Source: Gammaproteobacteria bacterium (lineage in GTDB: Bacteria > Pseudomonadota > Gammaproteobacteria > Burkholderiales > Burkholderiaceae_E). From it: 6,016 bases of DNA. A program made the position numbers and the translations under genes. Each line of letters begins with the position of its first letter. Positions within the stretch are counted from its first letter, which is position 1. Of this stretch, positions 1 through 5,462 are shown piece after piece. The stretch spans positions 1 to 6,016 of the forward strand of contig JAUIAI010000193.1 of the NCBI GenBank assembly GCA_030425615.1. Reading direction: 5' to 3'. Below the pieces are notes generated by a model that was not told the DNA's origin, made no database searches, and saw only the letters and a list, made by a program, of their open reading frames with translations.

Positions 1-208
1 TGGTCGCCGCTGCGTTGCCGGCACGGCCCGCGAGCATCCGGACGACGTGCGCAGGCTGGTCGAACTCGCCGGCGCGGGGGCCTACCGGCCGGTGATCGAC
101 AGTGTCTATCCGTTCGAGAACATCGCCGCCGCCCATCGCCGTTTCGACGAAGGGAGCAAGCACGGCAGCCTGGTCATCCGTGTCTCGGCCCCGGGCCCGG
201 CACCCTGA
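1..208 (+). CDS. C-terminal end of a medium-chain (zinc/quinone-type) NAD(P)-dependent dehydrogenase, 5' truncated
   Basis: The frame is open from base 2 to the TGA at 206-208, giving about 68 residues of a gene that starts outside the window. The visible part reads VAGTAREHPDDVRRLVELAG, then RPVIDSVYPFENIAAAHRRF, then a Gly/His turn (KHGSLVIRV). That is the typical last segment of medium-chain dehydrogenase/reductases: a helix of the 'dlaeLlaLaaeGkl' type, the 'rPvid.vypl.d...AhrrlesG...GkvVl' strand-helix, and a final beta strand. Members are soluble cytoplasmic oxidoreductases acting on alcohols, quinones or enoyl substrates with NAD(P)H. The catalytic domain, zinc ligands and Rossmann glycine motif lie upstream, so neither substrate nor zinc dependence can be judged. 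The gene converges on the next one, with 20 bases between the two stops. Confidence 0.72.
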   Translation, partial: GRRCVAGTAREHPDDVRRLVELAGAGAYRPVIDSVYPFENIAAAHRRFDEGSKHGSLVIRVSAPGPAP

Positions 209-209
209 C

Positions 210-224
210 GTGCGCCGGGCGCAC
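210..224. terminator. GC hairpin between convergent genes, possible bidirectional terminator
   Basis: The 20-base gap between the dehydrogenase stop (206-208) and the stop of the opposing gene (229-231) holds the inverted repeat GTGCGC-CGG-GCGCAC: a perfect 6-bp stem with a 3-base loop. There is no run of T on either side, so it is not a textbook intrinsic terminator. Its location exactly between two converging stops makes a terminator or transcript-end-stabilising role the simplest reading. This is inference from position and symmetry only. Confidence 0.42.
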
Positions 225-228
225 CCGT

Positions 229-537
229 TCAACCGATGATCTCGTCCATGAGATTGTCGACGACGACGGGACTCTCCAGATAGCGAAGCACCGGCGGGCT
301 GCCGTACTTGCCAGTCACGAAGGCCTTCCACTCTTCGGTGTACACCGCGTCTGCGTCGGCACGGGAACGCCACAGGTAGATGCCGCCGGCCGTGGCGCCG
401 TCCGGCGCGAGCCAGTAGTACTTCCGGATCAGCCCCGGCATGCCCTGGTACTTGGGCGCGGTGCTCAGGAACACCTCGCGCGCCTCGTCCACCGTCATGG
501 GCTTGGGCAGGGTGAATTCGACGATGGTGGTGATCAT
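229..537 (-). CDS. YdhR-like small protein of the dimeric alpha/beta-barrel (putative monooxygenase) superfamily
   Basis: This 102-residue cytoplasmic protein resembles E. coli YdhR and its relatives (about 100 residues), annotated as putative mono-oxygenases of the dimeric alpha/beta-barrel fold. Visible hallmarks are a first beta strand (residues 2-10, ITTIVEFTL), a helix ending in the turn MPGLIRKYY (33-41; the family has a Gly-hydrophobic-x-x-K segment here), the signature GGIYLW (51-56), and an acidic helix with the WKAF stretch. The true reaction and substrate of the family are not well settled, so an enzymatic role is only presumed. ATG at 537 is preceded by GGAG at 548-545 with 7 bases of spacing, which supports this start. 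The gene is transcribed away from the desaturase and shares an 89-base divergent region with it. It appears to be a single-gene unit ending at the hairpin at 210-224. I see no convincing promoter of its own; a TACATT-like -10 occurs but lacks a -35 at the right distance. Confidence 0.72.
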   Translation of the reverse strand: MITTIVEFTLPKPMTVDEAREVFLSTAPKYQGMPGLIRKYYWLAPDGATAGGIYLWRSRADADAVYTEEWKAFVTGKYGSPPVLRYLESPVVVDNLMDEIIG

Positions 538-589
538 CGGGCAGCTCCGGTCGGGTGATGGGCAGGACCTTCGAATGTAACGCGATCAC

Positions 590-618
590 CTGACAAGCCG
601 GCGCGATTCCGCTATCGT
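590..618 (+). promoter_or_regulatory. Sigma-70-like promoter for the desaturase gene, apparently leaderless
   Basis: CTGACA (590-595, five of six matches to TTGACA) is followed by exactly 17 bases and TATCGT (613-618, four of six matches to TATAAT). Transcription would start about 6-9 bases after the -10, at roughly 625-627, which is where the ATG of the desaturase (627-629) lies. No Shine-Dalgarno sequence exists between the -10 and the ATG. The arrangement fits a leaderless mRNA. Consensus matches are read directly; activity is inferred. Confidence 0.5.
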
Positions 619-625
619 GCCCGGC
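597..625. promoter_or_regulatory. Imperfect inverted repeat over the promoter spacer and -10, candidate operator
   Basis: GCCGGCGCGAT (597-607) and ATCGTGCCCGGC (614-625) are near-complementary arms around a 6-base centre (TCCGCT). There is one extra base and one G/T position in the right arm. The repeat spans the promoter spacer, the -10 and the probable transcription start. A dimeric regulator binding here would block the desaturase promoter, and it could also affect the divergent gene. GC-rich DNA produces such symmetry by chance quite often, so confidence is low. Confidence 0.25.
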
Positions 626-626
626 C

Positions 627-1607
627 ATGACCCAGTCGCATCTCCACGGTAGAGAACTCCTGTCCGAAGCACAGATCGCACAGCTTCGCGAGCGCTCCGA
701 CCTCGTCGGAGCGCTACTGGTGGCGCACGCCTGGGGTGTCGTCCTCCTGGCGATGGCGCTCTTCGTCTGGTGGCCCAACCCGCTCACCTATGTGCTCGCG
801 GCCGCGGTCATCGGCGGGCGCCAGCTCGGCCTGGCCATCCTCATGCACGACGCCTCGCACCGCGCCCTGTTCAGGAATCCACGGATCAACGACTGGGTCG
901 GCCGGTTCCTCTGTGGCGCGCCGGTGGGGGCGGAGTTGCGCCTCTACCGACCCTATCATCTTCAGCACCATCGCCACACGCAGGGTCCCGAAGACCCGGA
1001 CCTCGAACTCTCGGCCCCCTTCCCCATCACCAGGGCCAGCCTCTGGCGCAAGGTGAGACGGGATCTGCTCGGCGTCACCGGGCTGCAGCGGCGGCGGGCG
1101 CAGTTCGGCCAGGCCATGGGCGAAGGTCGCTGGCCCGCTCGGCTGCGCAGGCTCTGGCGCGCCGAGTGGCCGTTCTTCGCGACCCAGGCCGCCCTGCTCG
1201 GCATCCTGGCACTGAGCGGCCATGCCTGGTTGTATGCGGCCCTCTGGCTCGTGCCTCTGCTCACCGTGTACCAACTCGCCAGCCGCATCCGCAACATCGC
1301 CGAACATGCCGTGGTCGGCCCGGCAGACGATCCGCTCAGGAATACGCGCACCACGCTCGCCGGTCGCATCGAACGCGCGTTCTGGGCGCCCTACTGGGTG
1401 AACTACCACCTGGAGCATCATCTGTTCGTCTTCGCTCCCTGCTGGAAGCTGCCACGAGCGCACCGCTGGCTCGGTGAGCGCGGCCTCTGGCCGAGAATGG
1501 AGATCGCCCGGGGCTATGGATCGGTGCTGCGCCGCGCCGCCTCCCGCGCCCGTGACGATTCGGGGGGCTCCGGCGGGCGCAAGACCCCGCGCGTTCAGGC
1601 GCTGTAG
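627..1607 (+). CDS. Membrane fatty acid desaturase (histidine-box di-iron family)
   Basis: This 326-residue integral inner-membrane di-iron oxygenase is expected to insert a double bond into an acyl chain using O2 and an electron donor. All three histidine boxes are present: HDASH at 74-78, HLQHHRH at 111-117 and NYHLEHH at 259-265. The extra conserved segment IRNIAEHA at 221-228, common in this bacterial desaturase branch, is also there. Hydrophobic segments at about 28-48, 52-73, 183-197 and 200-217 give the usual four-helix topology with the boxes on the cytoplasmic side. The sequence between boxes 1 and 2 (LFRNPRINDWVG) and after box 2 (GPEDPDLEL) is also typical. Length is normal; the last 25 or so residues are a Ser/Gly/Arg tail outside the domain. 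Acyl specificity and regiochemistry cannot be read. ATG 627 has no ribosome site but sits just after a good -10, which fits leaderless expression. The next gene begins 4 bases after the stop, so they are probably co-transcribed. Beta-carotene hydroxylase or alkane hydroxylase relatives are less likely given box spacing. Confidence 0.87.
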   Translation: MTQSHLHGRELLSEAQIAQLRERSDLVGALLVAHAWGVVLLAMALFVWWPNPLTYVLAAAVIGGRQLGLAILMHDASHRALFRNPRINDWVGRFLCGAPVGAELRLYRPYHLQHHRHTQGPEDPDLELSAPFPITRASLWRKVRRDLLGVTGLQRRRAQFGQAMGEGRWPARLRRLWRAEWPFFATQAALLGILALSGHAWLYAALWLVPLLTVYQLASRIRNIAEHAVVGPADDPLRNTRTTLAGRIERAFWAPYWVNYHLEHHLFVFAPCWKLPRAHRWLGERGLWPRMEIARGYGSVLRRAASRARDDSGGSGGRKTPRVQAL

Positions 1608-1611
1608 CGCC
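1598..1611 (+). repeat. Small GC inverted repeat spanning the desaturase stop and ending against the next start
   Basis: GGCGCT (1598-1603), GT, AGCGCC (1606-1611) is a perfect 6-bp inverted repeat. As RNA it would fold with a 5-bp stem and a TGTA loop. It contains the TAG stop of the desaturase (1605-1607) and abuts the GTG at 1612, occupying the place where a ribosome site would be. Ribosomes finishing the desaturase would melt it, so it could couple translation of the two genes. The stem is short and may be chance. Confidence 0.25.
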
Positions 1612-2067
1612 GTGCGGGCGGTCTCCTCCGACGCCGAGATTCTGCGCGCGGTTCGCGACGCCTGGGGCTGGAGCGGCATCGCACCGGAACAACTCGTGGG
1701 CGAGAACGATTTCGGCCACCGCATCGTGCTCGACCGCCAGGGATGCTACTGGCATCTGGTTCCGGACGAGTTGATCTGCGAGATGGTTGCGCAGACGCGC
1801 GCCGGTTTCGAGACGCTGGCCGGCAGCGACGCGTTCCGTGCCGACTGGTCCATGCGCGCCTTGCTCACGCGGGCGCGCGAGGCCCTCGGAGCGCTCCCCC
1901 CCAACGGCAAGTATCACCTCACGCTGCCCGCACCGCTGGGTGGCGACTACGGCCCGGACAACCTCGTCATCGCGGACGCGGTCGAGCAGATCCGGATGTC
2001 CGGAGCGATGGCGCGCCGGCGTTCCGGACGCCCGGCGCGGTTCCGTTGCTTCTGCGGCCGCTGCTGA
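1612..2067 (+). CDS. Tdi1/DUF1851-like protein with an aberrant C-terminus (possible frameshift)
   Basis: With the GTG at 1612 the product is 151 residues. It resembles, from memory, the DUF1851 (T6SS immunity protein Tdi1 C-terminal) family. Matching segments in order are AWGWSGIAPEQLVGENDFGH (about 15-34), DRQGCYWHLVPDELICEMVA (about 38-57; family 'dG.YWRicPEeL.cevia'), FRADWSMRALLTRAREALG (about 72-90) and YHLTLPAPLGGDYGPDNLVI (about 97-116; family 'Y.lkiPavLGG.Y...Ni'), then EQIRMSGAMA. Relatives then continue with something like 'qI.dLPDGa.V.l'. Here the frame ends in RRRSGRPARFRCFCGRC, an Arg/Cys-rich tail typical of out-of-frame GC-rich DNA. Some family members are immunity proteins against type VI DNase effectors, but no effector gene is next to it, so an immunity role is unproven. 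The GTG follows the desaturase stop by 4 bases with only a weak AGG upstream, suggesting coupled translation. In-frame upstream starts exist only inside the desaturase and were rejected. Confidence 0.55.
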   Translation: MRAVSSDAEILRAVRDAWGWSGIAPEQLVGENDFGHRIVLDRQGCYWHLVPDELICEMVAQTRAGFETLAGSDAFRADWSMRALLTRAREALGALPPNGKYHLTLPAPLGGDYGPDNLVIADAVEQIRMSGAMARRRSGRPARFRCFCGRC

Positions 2068-2134
2068 GCAGACGGCATCGGGCACGCGCCTTGCGCGGGC
2101 GTTCGCGCCGTGATCCCGCTCGAGCGGAGGCCCG

Positions 2135-2194
2135 ATGCCACGAATGAACCCGAACCGACCCATCCCGAACGAAGCGGCAGTCCCGGGGCGATGA
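2135..2194 (+). CDS. Candidate 19-codon leader ORF translationally coupled to the asmA-like gene
   Basis: A strong Shine-Dalgarno sequence, GGAGG at 2126-2130, stands 4 bases before ATG 2135. The frame encodes MPRMNPNRPIPNEAAVPGR and ends at TGA 2192-2194. That stop overlaps the ATG at 2191-2193 of the downstream gene as ATGA, the classic geometry for re-initiation coupling. The downstream ATG has only a weak ribosome site of its own (CGGGGCG). The peptide is Pro/Asn/Arg-rich with no recognisable domain. It could be a regulatory leader peptide whose translation controls the next gene, or a ribosome-loading device of no peptide function. An alternative reading is that GGAGG is a chance purine run in a short intergenic region. 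The site and overlap are seen directly; function is inferred. Confidence 0.38.
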   Translation: MPRMNPNRPIPNEAAVPGR

Positions 2195-4152
2195 CGTCCA
2201 CGTCGCGCTCGTCTGGCCGCGCCGGACGGGCCGTGCGCTGGCTGCTGGCCGCGCTGCTCTCGGCGTTTCTGCTCGGCGAATGGTCGGGTTGGCGCTTCCT
2301 GCACCGTCCGGTCGAGGCGGTCGCATCGCAGGCGAGCGGCCTGACGGTACGTTTCGAGGACCCGTTCAGACTGAGGTTGGTTCCCCGCCCTTCGCTGTCG
2401 GGCGGTGGATTGACGGTGCAGGCTCCCCCGCAGGACACCGGACCGGCGGCGGACGCGGACGAGTCGCTCACGCAGCGCGATCCCCTCGCGTCGCTGGGTG
2501 CCTGGTCGTTGGACCTCGGGTACGGGGACCTGCTTCCGTGGCCGCCGGTGTTCGACAAGGCAAAGATCATCGGTGGCACGATCGACGTGGAGATCGACCC
2601 CGACGCGCAATGGTCCTGGCCCTGGCCGACGGATCCTGAGAACATGAACCGCACCCTTCCGATCCGTCGGCTCTCGATCCCCGAGCCGCTGGAGGTGCGG
2701 ATTCGCCATACCGAACGCGACTTCGACCTCACCGTGGCGCTGACCACTCCGTCCGGGCCCGACTCGAATGCGCTGTTCGCGCATACGACCGGACAGTGGT
2801 CCGGCCTGGACCTGGACCTTCGCGCCGAGGCACCGCACGCCCTTTCCGCCAATCTGGGCGCCGACGCACAACCTTTGAACGCGAACGGCAGCGTCGGGGG
2901 AGGCGCCCTCGCCTTCGAGGGCAGCATTGCCCCGCCGTGGTCGGACCCGAGCCTCCGGGGTGAACTGGAGGTGACCGCACCCACTCTCGCCGCCGTACTC
3001 CCGCGTGCAGCCGGGAGCGTGCCTCGGACGGCACCGGTATCGGTCACGACGCACCTCGATCTGGATTGGCCGAATGTCAGGTTGCGCGATCTGCACGCCG
3101 GAATCGGCGAGAGCCGCCTGATGGCCGAACTCGATATCGACACCGGCGTCACTCCGCCGCGCCTGACCGGTTCGGTCGCAGCCTCGCTGCTGCGGCCGGT
3201 CGATCTGCGCGCGGAGCCGCGCGATGCGACGTCCGGCGCAGACGGACCGGGTAACGGAACGCTGCCGGAGTTCTCGATCGAACGATCGACGTTCACCGGC
3301 ATGGACGTCGCGCTCGATCTGCACGTGGCGCGTCTGGAACTGGCGAGCGACAGGCTCGACGACGTCCGCGAACTGTCCGCGAACCTTGCCGTGGGCAACG
3401 GCGTGCTGAGCGTGGAAAGGCTCACCGCAACGCTTGCCGACGGCACTGTTCGCGCCGGGGTACGCCTCGACTCGCATGACGCCTCACGGGCACCGTCCTT
3501 AGATTTCGATCTTCGCTGGCAGGACATCGATATCGCCCGGTGGCTGACCGGCGATGCTGCCGGTACCTTCGAAGGCCGGCTCGACGGCGAGGCGAAGGGA
3601 GAAAGCAGCGGCAACACGGCCGACGAGTTGCTTCGCGGTCTCAGCGGTCGCATGCGAGCGCGCACCGGTGACGCGCGGGTCTCGAGCGCATTGGTCGAAT
3701 GGATCGGGCTGGACATCGCCGAGGGCCTGGGGGCCACCGATGAAACCGGCACGCCGGTGAGCTGTCTGCTCGTCGATCTGCCGGTCACGAAGGGCGTGGC
3801 CGAGATGAATGTCGCGGTCGCGAACACCCCCGACAGCCTGATCTATGCCACCGGCGAGATCGACCTGGCAGGAGAGCGGCTGGATCTGCGTATCGTGAGT
3901 TCTCCCAAGGACTGGAGCCCGCTCGACCTTGACGCGCCGATCACCGTCACCGGTAGCTTCTCGGATCCGGAGATCGGCATGGCCGCCGGGCAGATCGCCG
4001 AAGACGCACTGGCCTCCCTGGTGCTCGGCGCCGTCAATCCGCTGGCTGCGATCCTGCCGATGATGGACTTCGGAACGGATGCCGCGCGCAGCGGCTGCCA
4101 GGCAGCGCGCGAGGCCGCGCGAAATCTGGCAGAGGGCGCCCGCGGCGGCTGA
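2191..4152 (+). CDS. AsmA-family envelope protein
   Basis: The product is 653 residues from ATG 2191. AsmA-family proteins are anchored in the inner membrane with a large periplasmic beta-rich part and are linked to outer-membrane assembly and lipid transport between membranes. The N-terminus has a short Ser/Arg-rich cytoplasmic tail, then one hydrophobic segment (about 17-29, WLLAALLSAFLLG), with no cleavage site needed. The body is low in helix-forming hydrophobics and rich in alternating strands with Asp/Leu/Val. The C-terminal AsmA region (about 435-650) shows the usual landmarks: a Cys before VDLPVTKGVAEMNVAVANTP (about 525 on), GEIDLAGERLDLRIVSSPKD, the PITVTGSFSDPEIG strand pair, and the NPLAAILPMMDFG...C ending. 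Length is in the range of AsmA (about 600-700). A GTG at 2110 would add 27 Pro/Glu/Arg-rich residues; ATG 2191 is preferred because it places the anchor close to the N-terminus and overlaps the leader ORF stop as ATGA. The specific paralogue (AsmA, YhjG, YicH or other) is not assigned. Confidence 0.82.
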   Translation: MTSTSRSSGRAGRAVRWLLAALLSAFLLGEWSGWRFLHRPVEAVASQASGLTVRFEDPFRLRLVPRPSLSGGGLTVQAPPQDTGPAADADESLTQRDPLASLGAWSLDLGYGDLLPWPPVFDKAKIIGGTIDVEIDPDAQWSWPWPTDPENMNRTLPIRRLSIPEPLEVRIRHTERDFDLTVALTTPSGPDSNALFAHTTGQWSGLDLDLRAEAPHALSANLGADAQPLNANGSVGGGALAFEGSIAPPWSDPSLRGELEVTAPTLAAVLPRAAGSVPRTAPVSVTTHLDLDWPNVRLRDLHAGIGESRLMAELDIDTGVTPPRLTGSVAASLLRPVDLRAEPRDATSGADGPGNGTLPEFSIERSTFTGMDVALDLHVARLELASDRLDDVRELSANLAVGNGVLSVERLTATLADGTVRAGVRLDSHDASRAPSLDFDLRWQDIDIARWLTGDAAGTFEGRLDGEAKGESSGNTADELLRGLSGRMRARTGDARVSSALVEWIGLDIAEGLGATDETGTPVSCLLVDLPVTKGVAEMNVAVANTPDSLIYATGEIDLAGERLDLRIVSSPKDWSPLDLDAPITVTGSFSDPEIGMAAGQIAEDALASLVLGAVNPLAAILPMMDFGTDAARSGCQAAREAARNLAEGARGG

Positions 4153-4206
4153 GCCGCCGGGTCGGCGGGTCGGCGGCCGTCGACGCCCGTCCTTCCGACG
4201 TCGGCC
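4143..4206. terminator. GC hairpins at the convergent asmA-lyase junction, possible bidirectional terminator
   Basis: CGGCGGC-TGA-GCCGCCG (4143-4159) is a perfect 7-bp stem whose 3-base loop is the stop codon of the AsmA gene. A second imperfect inverted repeat, GGCCGTCGACG (4175-4185) against CGACGTCGGCC (4196-4206), has nine of eleven pairs around a 10-base loop. Between them is a short tandem repeat of GTCGGCGG (4161-4174). No T-run follows either stem. The 59 bases between the two converging stops hold nothing else, so a terminator role is inferred from position. Confidence 0.4.
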
Positions 4207-4211
4207 GGGAT

Positions 4212-5096
4212 CTATCTGCGGGTCGCGAGACGATCCGCCCGTTCGATCAGACGTAACGCGTTGCGAACCGTGGGCACCTCGACCCAGAGCCCGTCGAGGA
4301 ACGCGCGATCCTCACCGCGCGCCCGCGCGGCTTCGAACGCCCGCACCATCGCCTTCGCGCGACCGATCTGTGCCTCGTCCGGCGTGAACACTGCGTTCAG
4401 CGCATCCGCGTGCCCGGGAAGCACCAGCGACTTGCAGCGGTAACCGAGCCTGCGCGCGAAGGCGGCCTCGGCCACGGCTCCTTCGACCGCGCCGAACGTA
4501 TAGGGCGCATCGATAGGCTCGATGCCCGCGGCCCGGCATTCGAGCACGAAGCGACGCCGGGCGTAGTCCAGCTCCACGCCGTCTTCCCGACGCTCCGCAC
4601 AGAGGTCGGCGGCCAGATCCTCGGTGCCGAGCAAGGCGGCCCGGATCCGACGACTGCCCGCCGCCAGCCGACGCACGTCGGCGACCCCGAGTGCCGTTTC
4701 GCAGACCGGAAGAATGCCGGTGATGCCCACTGCCATGCCCAAAGCCCGTTCCCAGTGCCCGATGGTCAGATCCAGCGCATGCATCTGCTCGGCACTCTGC
4801 GCCATCGGGTACGCGATGACGTCCGGGCGTGCCGGCATGGCGGCAGCCAGATCCAGCGGACCGTCCGACTCCAGCGCGTTGATGCGGACCACCGTCGTGC
4901 AGCCTCCCTGTGTCCAGCGCGGCAGCAGGGTCGGCAACGATCGGCGCGCGGCCTCGCGCCGCTGCGGTGGCGTGAAGTCCTCCAGATCGAGGATCAGCGC
5001 ATCGGCGCCGCTGGCCAGCATGGCCTCGTGCGCCGCCGCGTCGGCTCCCGGGCCGAACAGCCAGGTACGAATGAGGTCTGGATCGGGCATGGTCAT
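4212..5096 (-). CDS. CitE/HpcH-type lyase (HpcH/HpaI aldolase-citrate lyase beta family)
   Basis: The product is 294 residues from ATG 5096 and is a soluble TIM-barrel enzyme. The family cleaves or forms C-C bonds in acyl-CoA or oxo-acid substrates (citrate lyase beta subunit, malyl-CoA lyase and relatives). Motifs seen in order are ADALILDLEDFTP (31-43; family 'D...lDLEDsV'), VVRINAL (69-75) with the substrate-binding Arg71, LPVCETALGV (129-138) with the metal ligand Glu133, ALLGTEDLAADL (154-165) with the metal ligand Asp160, GIEPIDAPY (191-199), and LGYRCKSLVLPGHADALNAVF (217-237). The usual 'lPKxeS' reads YPMAQS (96-101) and the usual 'IHPxQ' reads VLPGH, so the substrate may differ from classic CoA thioesters. 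ATG 5096 lies 4 bases after the cupin stop; ATG 5090 is a near alternative (292 residues). A longer open frame back to 5354 was rejected because it overlaps the cupin gene. Co-transcription with the cupin is very likely. Confidence 0.8.
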   Translation of the reverse strand: MTMPDPDLIRTWLFGPGADAAAHEAMLASGADALILDLEDFTPPQRREAARRSLPTLLPRWTQGGCTTVVRINALESDGPLDLAAAMPARPDVIAYPMAQSAEQMHALDLTIGHWERALGMAVGITGILPVCETALGVADVRRLAAGSRRIRAALLGTEDLAADLCAERREDGVELDYARRRFVLECRAAGIEPIDAPYTFGAVEGAVAEAAFARRLGYRCKSLVLPGHADALNAVFTPDEAQIGRAKAMVRAFEAARARGEDRAFLDGLWVEVPTVRNALRLIERADRLATRR

Positions 5097-5100
5097 GAGC

Positions 5101-5412
5101 TCAGACACTGCCTTCACGTTCCACCACGAGCACTCGCACCTCACCCCGGGGATGGGCGACGTGTTCGCACCCCGCTTCCGCGAAGAAGACGTCTCCCGGA
5201 CCGAGCACGACGCACTTTTCCTCTCCCGCCTCGCGATAGTGCATGTCCACCGTGCCATCGAGTACGGCAAACACCTCTTCGCCGTCGTTGACATGCCAGA
5301 CATAGGGCTGGTCGGTCCAGTGCACCTTCGACGTGACGCCCGCCATGTTCGCAACGGCCACGGAACCCCAGGCGCGGTCGGCCGTGAACTGCCTGGATCT
5401 GATCACCTTCAT
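5101..5412 (-). CDS. Single-domain cupin protein
   Basis: The product is 103 residues, a small cytoplasmic beta-barrel of the RmlC-like cupin fold. The first cupin motif is WHVNDGEEVFAVLDG (39-53), with His40 and Glu45/Glu46 in metal-ligand positions and Gly53 closing the motif. The second is GPGDVFFAEAGCEHVAHP (71-88) with the ligand His84; Ala80 replaces the commoner Pro in the turn. The final strand is VRVLVVE. Such stand-alone cupins act as sugar or oxo-acid isomerases, dioxygenases, decarboxylases or mere ligand binders, so no reaction is assigned. ATG 5412 has an excellent ribosome site, AGAGGG at 5422-5417 with 4 bases of spacing, which fixes the start. It lies 50 bases downstream of the preceding minus-strand gene and 4 bases upstream of the CitE-type lyase, suggesting it works with the lyase on one substrate or pathway. 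Confidence 0.78.
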   Translation of the reverse strand: MKVIRSRQFTADRAWGSVAVANMAGVTSKVHWTDQPYVWHVNDGEEVFAVLDGTVDMHYREAGEEKCVVLGPGDVFFAEAGCEHVAHPRGEVRVLVVEREGSV

Positions 5413-5462
5413 TCAGCCCTCTGAAACAGCGGTTCATGCACCTTGCCAGGCCCGCGCGGCCA

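Noticed and set aside
714..1724. Antisense open frame of 336 codons opposite the desaturase
   Set aside because: The plus strand carries all three histidine boxes and the promoter. The minus frame has Pro/Glu/Arg-rich sequence with no motif.
3275..3288. CGATCG-AA-CGATCG repeat
   Set aside because: It lies inside the AsmA coding frame, is short, and is readily explained by codon choice (Ser-Ile-Glu-Arg-Ser); no other copies or context suggest a site.
1336..3477. Antisense open frame of 713 codons on the minus strand
   Set aside because: It runs opposite the desaturase, Tdi1-like and AsmA genes. Its translation is Arg/Gly/Ala-rich low-complexity with no domain, as expected from the GC bias of the true plus-strand genes.
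1947..3827. Antisense open frame of 626 codons, Ser/Arg-rich
   Set aside because: It is another shadow of the AsmA gene, with no ribosome site or recognisable fold.
4212..5354. Lyase start extended upstream to 5354
   Set aside because: The extension would overlap most of the cupin gene in another frame. Its extra residues are Arg/Ser-rich junk, and the family pattern begins at the ATG near 5096.
4410..5424. Plus-strand open frames opposite the lyase and cupin (4410-5291 and 4624-5424)
   Set aside because: The minus strand carries clear CitE and cupin motifs and good ribosome sites; the plus frames read as composition-driven shadows.
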